A DNA stretch of 64,000 bases, taken from contig NZ_JACORU010000004.1 in NCBI RefSeq assembly GCF_014297445.1, positions 1 through 64,000 on the forward strand. The letters run 5' to 3'. A program made the translations under genes and the position numbers. Every line of letters starts with the position of its first letter. Position 1 is the stretch's first letter. Positions 1-6,882 of the stretch are shown piece after piece. The notes beneath the pieces are model-generated. The model was not told the DNA's origin. It saw nothing but the letters and a program-made list of their open reading frames with translations, and did not search any database. This DNA comes from Ramlibacter albus. GTDB lineage: Bacteria; Pseudomonadota; Gammaproteobacteria; Burkholderiales; Burkholderiaceae_C.

Positions 1-162
1 TCCGGACTCACGATGGCCACCCCCGTTCAGGAGTCGACCTCTGATGCCTCTCCAGGCGCTACGGGCTACGCCCTTCGCGCCTTGAAGACATTAAAAACTT
101 ACACCACTCCCCGGGACATCAACCGGCACGCCGTTCGCCGAGAACGCGCAGTGGACGCGTGA
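1..162 (+). other. Open frame entering from the window edge, unidentified
   Basis: Frame 1 is open from base 1 to a TGA at 160-162, with an internal ATG at 13 that would give about 49 residues. It could be the tail of a gene that starts outside the window or chance. The product (ending RRERAVDA) matches nothing I recognise. It overlaps the upstream extension of the next ORF in another frame, so at most one of the two is coding here. Confidence 0.2.
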
Positions 163-214
163 CTTCGCCGCGCTGGACAGCGACCTACCGTCGCTCACCT
201 TCCTCCTTGGAGCA

Positions 215-607
215 GTGGGCACTCGGGCTGCAGCCCCCGAGTTTCCAGATGCGGGATACGACCCGTGCGATCGACTGCTTCAACAAGAGATCGGCTTCCG
301 GACCTTGGGCAGAGGCGACATCGAGCTCGACGATCACATTGGCCCTGTGGCGCCATTTGCGGATGCCGTCCAAGCCGGCCTGTTGCTGTGGATCGACGCC
401 CTCGCGCGGGCCCACGTGGTCCAAGGATGGAGTATCGAGCCGATCGAGATGGACGTGTTGCTGCTCCAGCTTTCGGGCGTTGAAGGTCAGTCGTGGCAGC
501 TGCCGCTTCGGTCTCACCAGATCGGGCTGCACGGGATCGATCTGCTCGTCGAGAGACTCGCGAGGCACTTCGGGCCGCCCGTCAAGGATGCAGCCCGGCC
601 ACAGTAG
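215..607 (+). CDS. Hypothetical protein in the integrated element
   Basis: A 130-residue acidic protein of unknown function, read from a GTG at 215. I do not recognise a family. The frame stays open with protein-like composition back to about position 95 (residues such as FAENAQWTRDF and FAALDSDLPSL), but no usable start codon is visible there. The gene may therefore be 5'-truncated, or the true start is non-canonical. It lies 24 bp upstream of the TumE-like toxin gene on the same strand and could be a third member of that unit. An opposite-strand frame of similar length covers the same DNA and the toxin gene; I consider it a shadow because the toxin frame on this strand is recognisable. Confidence 0.4.
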   Translation: MGTRAAAPEFPDAGYDPCDRLLQQEIGFRTLGRGDIELDDHIGPVAPFADAVQAGLLLWIDALARAHVVQGWSIEPIEMDVLLLQLSGVEGQSWQLPLRSHQIGLHGIDLLVERLARHFGPPVKDAARPQ

Positions 608-631
608 ACACCAGGGAGGATACAATCTGTC

Positions 632-928
632 ATGCCTGAGCGAAAGGTCGTTGACGCGACGAATCACATCCCCCGCAAGCGAGGCAACGGCGTCCTCCGG
701 CGGGAAGTGTGGGTAGACGGTGCAGGTCAGGTGACGCGCTACAACCTGGCCTACATCAATCACGGCATCTGTGGCATCGACAATGGGCGCGTGGTGGGGT
801 ATGACAATGCCCACGGGTTCCATCACCGGCATGTCATGGGGCAGGTCGAACCCATCGAGTTCACGAGCTACGAGGATGTCGAAGAACGCTTTGAGCTGGA
901 TTACCTGGCGATGAAGGAATGGAAATGA
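632..928 (+). CDS. tumE: TumE/DUF6516-like toxin
   Basis: A 98-residue protein resembling the TumE (DUF6516) toxin family. The diagnostic run is the central and C-terminal block with RYNLAYINHGICGIDN, VVGYDNAHGFHHRH and the closing VEPIEFTSYEDVEERF. The His-rich turn (GFHHRH) and the Asp/Asn residues before it are the likely functional core, by family analogy. Family members are paired with a downstream winged-helix antitoxin, which is what follows here with a 4-base ATGA overlap. The location, about 500 bp from an attachment site, fits a stabilisation module of an integrative element. The biochemical activity cannot be read from the sequence. Confidence 0.7.
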   Translation: MPERKVVDATNHIPRKRGNGVLRREVWVDGAGQVTRYNLAYINHGICGIDNGRVVGYDNAHGFHHRHVMGQVEPIEFTSYEDVEERFELDYLAMKEWK

Positions 929-1296
929 AGAAGGTCACGATCGGTCTGGGCGACGAGAACGATTTCTTCGAGCGCGGCCGTCGCATTGCGAAGGCGGCCG
1001 ACAGCAGCGAGGTCATCCCGGAAGAAGCGGTCGTGACCTTCGGTGATCCCGTGGAATTGGTTCGGGCGCTGACGCCGAGCCGACTGGAACTCGTTGCCGC
1101 GGTGAAGGCCAAGCCCGATTCGATCCAGGGGATCGCGGACCGCGTTCATCGCGATCGCAGTGCAGTTCGCCGCGACCTTCAGGCCCTGATCGATGCAGGG
1201 ATCGTGCTTGTGGAACGCCGTGTTCTGCCTGGTCATGGCACGATGAAGTTCCTTCAAGTGCCAGCGAAGAAGGTCGTGCTGCAAGCTGTGTTGTAG
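925..1296 (+). CDS. tumA: TumA-like winged-helix antitoxin/regulator
   Basis: About 123 residues with a winged helix-turn-helix in the second half (SIQGIADRVHRDRSAVRRDL, then a wing ending in LVERRVLPGHG). It is the typical partner of TumE-like toxins and probably neutralises the toxin and represses its own operon. I chose ATG 925, which gives an ATGA overlap with the toxin stop and places an AAGGA ribosome-binding site at 914-918. An in-frame ATG at 919 would add two residues. The toxin-first order is as expected for this family. Confidence 0.65.
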   Translation: MKKVTIGLGDENDFFERGRRIAKAADSSEVIPEEAVVTFGDPVELVRALTPSRLELVAAVKAKPDSIQGIADRVHRDRSAVRRDLQALIDAGIVLVERRVLPGHGTMKFLQVPAKKVVLQAVL

Positions 1297-1340
1297 TCGG
1301 CCTGAGGCTCCTGACATTTGCCCCTTCAGGGCCGAAAAGC

Positions 1341-1405
1341 TTGGGGGACTTTTGGGGGACTCGGATCTGGAAAACATCCGAAAACACCCGTCTTTGGGGG
1401 ACTTT
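1341..1405 (+). repeat. GGGGGACTT direct repeats beside the att site
   Basis: Three copies of TTGGGGGACT(T) occur at 1341-1351, 1352-1361 and 1394-1405. Between them lies a tandem pair AAAACATCCG/AAAACACCCG (1371-1390). Repeats of this kind close to a tRNA attachment site look like integrase arm-type binding sites. This is an inference from position and repetition; no integrase gene is in the window. Nothing else is visible in the gene-free stretch 1297-1453. Confidence 0.45.
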
Positions 1406-1453
1406 CGAGGTCCCCTCGTCTAGAAGAATCAACAACTTGCGCATGCAACAGGA

Positions 1454-1499
1454 GCTACGAACCAAGGGGTCGTGGGTTCGAATCCTGCCAGCCGCGCCA
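1454..1499 (+). other. 3' fragment of tRNA-Arg(ACG): attachment site of an integrated element
   Basis: The segment reproduces the 3' part of a tRNA. It has an anticodon loop CTACGAA (anticodon ACG) followed by CCAAG, a T arm GTGGG-TTCGAAT-CCTGC, the 3' acceptor strand CAGCCGC, discriminator G and encoded CCA. The 5' half (acceptor strand GCGGCTG, D arm, 5' anticodon stem) is missing, so it is not a functional gene. Elements that integrate into tRNA 3' ends leave exactly such a displaced copy at the far end. The intact tRNA-Arg should lie to the left, outside the window. The native terminator follows at 1508. Confidence 0.8.
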
Positions 1500-1507
1500 T
1501 CTTCAAG

Positions 1508-1539
1508 GACCTGGGTCGCAAGACCCGGGTCTTTTTTTT
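1508..1539 (+). terminator. Intrinsic terminator of the former tRNA-Arg gene
   Basis: A 10-bp stem (GACCTGGGTC/GACCCGGGTC, one G-T pair), a GCAA loop and eight T residues directly downstream of the tRNA fragment. It would have ended tRNA-Arg transcription before integration. It now insulates the molybdenum hydroxylase genes from the element. Confidence 0.85.
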
Positions 1540-1631
1540 GTTGCGATGTACGTTGCAGGCGCCGTCCGACAGGGCCGCCGCGTGCCGGCATCCACAATGC
1601 CTTCGCGCTCCCGCTTTTCGGGACGCCGCAC

Positions 1632-2198
1632 ATGCCGCCATACGCCCCACCTTCGCGTCACGCGATCCGCCTGCGCATCAACGGCACAACGTGCGAGATG
1701 GAGGTCGAAAGCTGGACCACGCTGCTGGACCTGCTGCGCGGCCCGCTCGACCTTACCGGCACCAAGAAAGGCTGCGACCACGGCCAGTGCGGCGCCTGCA
1801 CGGTGCTCGTCGATGGCGTGCGCGTGCTCTCGTGCCTGACGCTGGCGGTGATGACCGACGGCCGCGAGGTGACCACCGTCGAGGGCCTCGCGCAGGGTGA
1901 CCAGCTGCACCCGCTGCAGCAGGCCTTCATCGAGCACGATGCCTTCCAGTGCGGCTACTGCACGCCGGGGCAGCTGTGCTCGGCCGCCGGCCTTGCGAAC
2001 GAAGGGCACGCGAAGACGCTGGACGACGTGCGCGAGCTGATGTCGGGCAACCTGTGCCGCTGCGGCGGCTATGTGCAGATCGCGCAGGCAGTGGCGCAGG
2101 TGGTGCTGGGCCCCGGGCCGCACGCGAGCGAGGTGGCGCACGAGGCGTGGATCGCGGGCACGACCGTGAATGCGGGGAAGGCGAAGGCAAAGGCATGA
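1632..2198 (+). CDS. paoA: Aldehyde/xanthine dehydrogenase [2Fe-2S] subunit (PaoA/YagT-like)
   Basis: The 188-residue small subunit of a molybdenum hydroxylase. It carries two [2Fe-2S] clusters that pass electrons from the molybdenum centre to FAD. The plant-ferredoxin-type cluster uses C48, C53, C56 and C68 (GCDHGQCGACTV). The second cluster uses C107, C110, C142 and C144 (CGYC...NLCRC). The frame is open much further upstream into the tRNA fragment, so I start at ATG 1632, where family similarity begins. No twin-arginine signal is visible, unlike E. coli PaoA, so a cytoplasmic location is likely. It overlaps the FAD subunit by 4 bases (ATGA), and the three subunits form one operon in the order of E. 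coli paoABC. Confidence 0.9.
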   Translation: MPPYAPPSRHAIRLRINGTTCEMEVESWTTLLDLLRGPLDLTGTKKGCDHGQCGACTVLVDGVRVLSCLTLAVMTDGREVTTVEGLAQGDQLHPLQQAFIEHDAFQCGYCTPGQLCSAAGLANEGHAKTLDDVRELMSGNLCRCGGYVQIAQAVAQVVLGPGPHASEVAHEAWIAGTTVNAGKAKAKA

Positions 2199-3217
2199 AC
2201 CCGTTCACCTTCGTCGCGTGCAGAGACGTTCCCGCAGCGCTGCAGCTCGCCGGCGAGGGCACCCGCTTCATCGCGGGCGGCACCAACCTCATCGACCTCA
2301 TGAAGGTGCGCGTGATGCGGCCCACGCGGCTGGTCGACATCAACGGGCTGCGTCTCGATGCGATCGAGCGCACCGCCGACGGCGGCCTGCGGCTGGGGGC
2401 GCTCGCCCGCAACGCGGCCACGGCCTGGCACCCGCTCGTGCGCGAGCACTACCCGCTGCTCGCGAGCGCGATCCTGTCGGGCGCCACCGCGCAGATCCGC
2501 AACATGGCCAGCAACGGCGGCAACCTGCTGCAGCACACCCGCTGCTGCTACTTCTACGACACCGCCGCGCCGTGCAACAAGCGCGAGCCGGGGTCCGGCT
2601 GCTCGGCGATCGGCGGCCTTGCGCGGCAGCATGCGATCCTGGGCGCGAGCGAGCACTGCATTGCCACCCATCCCTCCGACATGTGCGTGGCACTGGCCGC
2701 GCTGGGCGCGACCGTGCACGTGCAATCCCCTCGCGGCGAGCGCAGCATCGCCTTCGCCGATTTCCACCGCCTGCCCGGCGACCGGCCGGACGTGGACACG
2801 ACGCTGGCGGACGACGAGCTGATCGTCGCGCTCACGCTGCCCGCCGCCGACGAATTCCGCGCGCACAGCGTGTACCTCAAGCTGCGCGAGCGCCTGTCGT
2901 ATGCATTCGCGCTGGTGTCCGTGGCGGCCGCGCTGGACCTCGACGGCAACACCATCCGCGCTGCACGCCTGGCCCTCGGCAGCGTGGCGCACAAGCCCTG
3001 GCGCGACCCTGCGGCCGAAGCGCTGCTGGTCGGCCAGCCCGCAACCGACGCGTCGTTCGCGCGCGCCGCCGATGCCCTGCTGCAGGGGGCAGTGCCGCAG
3101 GGCGCGGGCGAGGGCAGCAATGCCTTCAAGATCCCGCTGGCGCGCCGCGCCATCGTGCGCGCGCTGGCGCTCGCCACGGCCGGGACCGTCACCAACCACC
3201 CGGAGGATGCGCCATGA
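2195..3217 (+). CDS. paoB: Aldehyde/xanthine dehydrogenase FAD-binding subunit (PaoB/YagS-like)
   Basis: A 340-residue FAD subunit of the CO-dehydrogenase flavoprotein type. The FAD-binding loop is RFIAGGTNLIDLMK (about 24-37) and the second FAD signature is QIRNMASNGGNLLQ (about 100-113). A Cys-rich insert follows (C117, C118, C127, C136, with CNKREPGSGCSAIGG). This insert is the hallmark of the PaoB/YagS branch, where it binds an extra [4Fe-4S] cluster. The C-terminal CO_deh_flav_C domain covers about 215-325. It has 4-base overlaps with both neighbours, so translational coupling and 1:1:1 assembly are likely. Confidence 0.9.
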   Translation: MNPFTFVACRDVPAALQLAGEGTRFIAGGTNLIDLMKVRVMRPTRLVDINGLRLDAIERTADGGLRLGALARNAATAWHPLVREHYPLLASAILSGATAQIRNMASNGGNLLQHTRCCYFYDTAAPCNKREPGSGCSAIGGLARQHAILGASEHCIATHPSDMCVALAALGATVHVQSPRGERSIAFADFHRLPGDRPDVDTTLADDELIVALTLPAADEFRAHSVYLKLRERLSYAFALVSVAAALDLDGNTIRAARLALGSVAHKPWRDPAAEALLVGQPATDASFARAADALLQGAVPQGAGEGSNAFKIPLARRAIVRALALATAGTVTNHPEDAP

Positions 3218-5334
3218 GCCGCGGTCTCGTCGCGATCGGCGAGCCGGTCCCGCGCGTCGACGGCCGCGCGAAGGTGACGGGCAGCGCGCGTTATGCCGCC
3301 GAGATCGCCGCCGAGGCGCTCGTGCATGGCGTCGCGGTCAATGCCACGATCGCGCGCGGGCGCATCCTGGCCCTGCACGACGAAGAAGCGCGCGCGGTGC
3401 ACGGCGTGCTCGACGTGCTATGGCACGGCCACCGCAGCGACGCGCCGCACCTCGCGCATTACTTCGACGCCGGCGAAGACTTCTCCACGGTGCCCGCCAA
3501 GCCGCTCGTGAGCGACCAGGTGCACTATGCCGGCCAGCCCGTGGCGCTTGTGCTGGCCGACACCTGGGAAGCCGCGCGGCACGCTGCCGGCCTGGTGCGC
3601 ATCGACTACGACGTGCAAGCGCACGCCACCGACCTGCCGCACCACCACGACGAAGGCCGGGCGCCGAAGGAGCTCGACGAAGACACCGCGCCGCCCAAGC
3701 CGCGCGGCGACGCCGACGCGGCATTCGCGGTCGCGCCCGTGAAGATCGACGCCGAGTTCCACCAGGCCGTGGAGCACCACAACCCGATGGAGCTGCACGC
3801 GAGCACGGTGCTGTTCGAGGCGGGCGGCGCGCTGACCGTGCACGACAAGAACCAGGGCGCGCACAGCACCCGCAAGCGGCTGGCCAAGGTGTTCGGCTTT
3901 CCGGAGAGCCGGATCACGCTGCTGAACACCTTCGTGGGCGGCGCCTTCGGCTCCGGGCTGCGTCCTCAGTACAACGTGCTGCTCGCGATCGTCGGTGCGC
4001 TGCACCTGCGGCGCAACGTGCGCGTGGTGCTGAGCCGCCAGCAGATGTTCACCTTCGGCCACCGGCCGGAGATCTGGCAGCGCATGCGGCTGGGTGCCGA
4101 CCGCGACGGGAAGCTCACCGCGCTGATCCATGAGGCAGTGGGCGAAACCTCGCGCGTCGAGGACTTCACCGAGATGGTCACGCGATGGTCGGGCACGCTG
4201 TACCGCTGCGACAACCTGCGCGGCGACTACCGCCTGCTGCCGCTGGACCTGCCGACGCCGCTGGACATGCGCGCCCCCGGCGCCGCGAGCGGCCTGTTCC
4301 CGCTCGAGGTGGCAATGGACGAACTGGCACACGCACTGGGCATGGACCCGCTGGCGCTGCGCCTGGCGAACTACGCCGAGCGCGCGCCGTCCGGCGACAA
4401 GCCTTATTCCAGCAAGAAGCTGCGCGAGTGCTACGCGTTGGGCGCCGAGCGTTTCGGCTGGTCACGGCGCAACCCGCAGCCGCGCAGCACGCGCGTGGGC
4501 GACGAATGGGTCGGCTGGGGCATGGCCAGCGGGCAGTGGATCGCCGAGCAGCACGAAGCGCAGGCGCGCGTGGTGTGGCATGCCGATGGCCAGGTGGACG
4601 TCGAGACGGCGGCCAGCGACATCGGGACCGGCACCAGCACCGTGCTGGCGCAGATCGCCGCGTCCGCGCTGGGGGTGCCGATCGAAGACGTGCACGTGCA
4701 CATCGCCGATACGCGCCTGCCGCAGGCGCCGACGGAGGGCGGTTCGTCGCACGTGGCCAGCGTGGGCTCGGCGGTGGACGGCGCGTGCGACAAGCTGCGC
4801 AAGAAAGCCGCGAAGCTCGGCTCCCGGGTCGAAAAACTCGAAGCGCACTTCCACGTGCAGCCCGACGAGGACGAGCAGGGCCGCTACGAACGCGCCGTGC
4901 ATTCGGCGGTGTTCTGCGAAGTGCGCGTGGACGAAGCGATGGGCACCGTGCGCGTCACGCGCGTCGTGAGCGCGGCGGCGTGCGGGCGCATCATCAACGA
5001 GCTCACCGCGCGCAGCCAGGTGCTGGGCGGCATCGTCTGGGGCATCGGGCAGGCGCTGCACGAAGAAACCTTGATCGACCACGCGCTCGGCCGCTTCATG
5101 ACGGTGGACCTGGCGAACTACCACGTGCCGGTGAACGCCGACATCCACGAGCTCGAGGTCCTCTTCGTGCCCGAGGACGACCGCGTCGTCAGCCGCCTGG
5201 GCGCCAAGGGCGTGGGCGAGATCGGCGGCCTGGGTGTCGCCGCCGCGATCTCCAATGCGATCTGGCACGCAACCGGCCGCCGGGTCCGCTCGCTGCCGAT
5301 GACGCCCGACAAGGTGATGGCACCTCACGCGTAA
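3214..5334 (+). CDS. paoC: Aldehyde/xanthine dehydrogenase molybdopterin-binding subunit (PaoC/YagR-like)
   Basis: The 706-residue catalytic subunit, which oxidises aldehydes or heterocycles at a Mo-cytosine-dinucleotide cofactor. The N-terminal domain is typical (PRVDGRAKVTGSARYAAE). The Mo-cofactor-binding region includes GGAFGSGL and the substrate-channel segment around 230-480. The conserved catalytic Glu is in GAKGVGEIGG, about residue 669. Length is close to E. coli PaoC. It overlaps the FAD subunit by ATGA. A PaoD/XdhC-type cofactor-insertion chaperone normally sits next to such operons but is not present downstream, so it must be encoded elsewhere if the enzyme is active. The true substrate cannot be told from the sequence. 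Confidence 0.9.
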   Translation: MSRGLVAIGEPVPRVDGRAKVTGSARYAAEIAAEALVHGVAVNATIARGRILALHDEEARAVHGVLDVLWHGHRSDAPHLAHYFDAGEDFSTVPAKPLVSDQVHYAGQPVALVLADTWEAARHAAGLVRIDYDVQAHATDLPHHHDEGRAPKELDEDTAPPKPRGDADAAFAVAPVKIDAEFHQAVEHHNPMELHASTVLFEAGGALTVHDKNQGAHSTRKRLAKVFGFPESRITLLNTFVGGAFGSGLRPQYNVLLAIVGALHLRRNVRVVLSRQQMFTFGHRPEIWQRMRLGADRDGKLTALIHEAVGETSRVEDFTEMVTRWSGTLYRCDNLRGDYRLLPLDLPTPLDMRAPGAASGLFPLEVAMDELAHALGMDPLALRLANYAERAPSGDKPYSSKKLRECYALGAERFGWSRRNPQPRSTRVGDEWVGWGMASGQWIAEQHEAQARVVWHADGQVDVETAASDIGTGTSTVLAQIAASALGVPIEDVHVHIADTRLPQAPTEGGSSHVASVGSAVDGACDKLRKKAAKLGSRVEKLEAHFHVQPDEDEQGRYERAVHSAVFCEVRVDEAMGTVRVTRVVSAAACGRIINELTARSQVLGGIVWGIGQALHEETLIDHALGRFMTVDLANYHVPVNADIHELEVLFVPEDDRVVSRLGAKGVGEIGGLGVAAAISNAIWHATGRRVRSLPMTPDKVMAPHA

Positions 5335-5437
5335 GTCCTTGATTTCTCTGCTATCGCGGCAGCGCTATGGATGTTCCTCCGCCGCAGGCCTATCATCGTT
5401 TGCTTCAGCTCCGTCGAGCACCCTGGAGGCCGAGCCC

Positions 5438-5881
5438 ATGAATGCAGCAGTCGGTCGCATCGCCCTGCGGCTCGCGCTTGTCGCCGCCCTGGGCTTCCAC
5501 TTTGGCGCGTGGGCGGAGACCCTGAAGATCGTCATCGAGATCGACGGCAAGCCGATCGCCGCGACGCTGGACGACACCACCATGGGCCGCGAATTCGCGG
5601 CGATGCTGCCCCTGACGCTCACGCTCACCGACTACGGCAACATGGAGAAGGTGGCGGAGCTGCCGCGCAAGCTGGCGCCCCGCGATGCACCGCGCGGCGC
5701 GGACCCCGACATCGGCGACATCGCGTACTACCCGGCCTGGGGCAAGGTCCGCATCTTCTACAAGGACCTCGGCTACCTCGACGGGCTCGTCAAGCTCGGT
5801 TCCATCGATGCCAGCATCGCACCGCTGCAGGTGCCCGGCCCGCTGCGCGTCGTCATCAAGCGGCTCGAACCCGCGCGATAA
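5438..5881 (+). CDS. Secreted cyclophilin-like fold protein
   Basis: A 147-residue protein with a signal peptide (hydrophobic stretch to about residue 23, cleavage near AWA). The rest resembles the small cyclophilin-like beta-barrel domain family: KIVIEIDGKPIAATLDD at the start, a central FAAMLPLTLTLTDY, then IAYYPAWGKVRIFYKD and a short C-terminal tail. Family members are short, periplasmic or cytoplasmic, and of unknown function; prolyl-isomerase activity is not established. ATG 5438 is preceded by GGAGG at 5425-5429. It stands alone between the paoABC-like operon and the EamA gene. Confidence 0.7.
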   Translation: MNAAVGRIALRLALVAALGFHFGAWAETLKIVIEIDGKPIAATLDDTTMGREFAAMLPLTLTLTDYGNMEKVAELPRKLAPRDAPRGADPDIGDIAYYPAWGKVRIFYKDLGYLDGLVKLGSIDASIAPLQVPGPLRVVIKRLEPAR

Positions 5882-6017
5882 TCCGCAGGCCATGAACCTG
5901 TCCCCGCCTCTCGCACCACCCGCCCTGGCCTGAAGCGCCAGACAAGCCGCATCGCACTCGCGCACCTGCTGCGCCGGGCGCGTGCGTTCACGGGTATCCA
6001 TTGCGACAGGTGATTCC

Positions 6018-6866
6018 ATGTCTTCTCTTTCCGGGGCCGCTTTCGGCCCGACGGCGCTGTTCGTGCTGCTGTGGAGCAGCGGCGCGCTCTTCGCCAAGTG
6101 GGGGCTGGCGCATGCCAGCGCCTTTGCCTTTCTCTCCTTGCGTTTTGCGCTTGCGCTCGCCGTGCTCGCCGCGCTGGCTGCCTGGCAGCGGCGGCCGCTC
6201 TTGCCGCGCCGCGGCACGCGCGTGCACGTGGCGGCGACCGGGCTCGTGCTCACGGGCTTGTATTCGGTGGCCTACCTGCTGGCGCTGGACCGCGGCGTCA
6301 CGCCGGGCGTGCTGGCGACGGTGCTCGGCGTGCAGCCGATCCTCACGCTCGTGCTGACCGAGCGGCCGCTGTCGATGCGCCGCTTCGCGGGCCTCGTCGT
6401 CGCGCTCGGAGGGCTCGCGTTGGTCGTGTTCGACAGCATCGCGGCTGCGCGATTCGGCATCGCCGGCATTGCGTTCGCGTTGGGCGCGCTGGCCTGCATG
6501 ACGGCCGGCACGCTGCTGCAGAAGCGGCTGGACCAGGCGCCCGCCGACGTGTTGCCGCTGCAGTATGCGGTGACGCTGGTGCTGTGCGTGGCCCTGCTGC
6601 CGCTGCAGCCGCTGCGCATCGAGTGGTCGATGGGCTTGGTCGCGTCGCTGGTGAGCATGGGCGTGGTGATCTCGGTCGTCGCCACGTTGCTGCTGTACCG
6701 GCTGATCCGCGAGCGCAACCTCGTGGACGTCACGAGCCTGTTCTACCTCGTGCCCGCGGGCACGGCGCTGTTGGACTGGCTGGTGCTGGGCAACCGGCTG
6801 GCGCCGGCCGCGATCGCGGGGATGGCGGCGATCGTCGCGGGGTTGCTGCTGGTGTTCCGGCGTTGA
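6018..6866 (+). CDS. EamA/DMT-family transporter
   Basis: A 282-residue integral membrane protein of the drug/metabolite transporter superfamily. Two EamA repeats of about five helices each are visible (roughly 5-135 and 145-280). The first has the conserved start ALFVLLWSSGALFAKWGL and the second ends with a hydrophobic GMAAIVAGLLLVF before two Arg. Family members export metabolites such as amino acids; the substrate is not predictable. I chose ATG 6018 because the frame upstream lacks similarity and the first helix begins directly after it. Confidence 0.85.
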   Translation: MSSLSGAAFGPTALFVLLWSSGALFAKWGLAHASAFAFLSLRFALALAVLAALAAWQRRPLLPRRGTRVHVAATGLVLTGLYSVAYLLALDRGVTPGVLATVLGVQPILTLVLTERPLSMRRFAGLVVALGGLALVVFDSIAAARFGIAGIAFALGALACMTAGTLLQKRLDQAPADVLPLQYAVTLVLCVALLPLQPLRIEWSMGLVASLVSMGVVISVVATLLLYRLIRERNLVDVTSLFYLVPAGTALLDWLVLGNRLAPAAIAGMAAIVAGLLLVFRR

Positions 6867-6882
6867 CGCACCGGGCGAGCCG

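Noticed and set aside
185..832. 215-residue minus-strand frame across the hypothetical and TumE-like genes
   Set aside because: It is antisense to a recognisable toxin frame, which has coupled antitoxin and ribosome-binding sites; its composition is typical of an antisense shadow.
1454..1499. Functional tRNA gene
   Set aside because: The 5' acceptor strand, D arm and 5' anticodon stem are missing.
1341..1631. Longer start for the [2Fe-2S] subunit reading through the tRNA fragment
   Set aside because: The extension translates repeats, tRNA and terminator; family similarity begins after ATG 1632.
2170..3213. In-frame upstream extension of the molybdopterin subunit
   Set aside because: The extra residues are an Arg/Ala-rich out-of-frame reading of the FAD subunit; ATG 3214 has the expected ATGA overlap.
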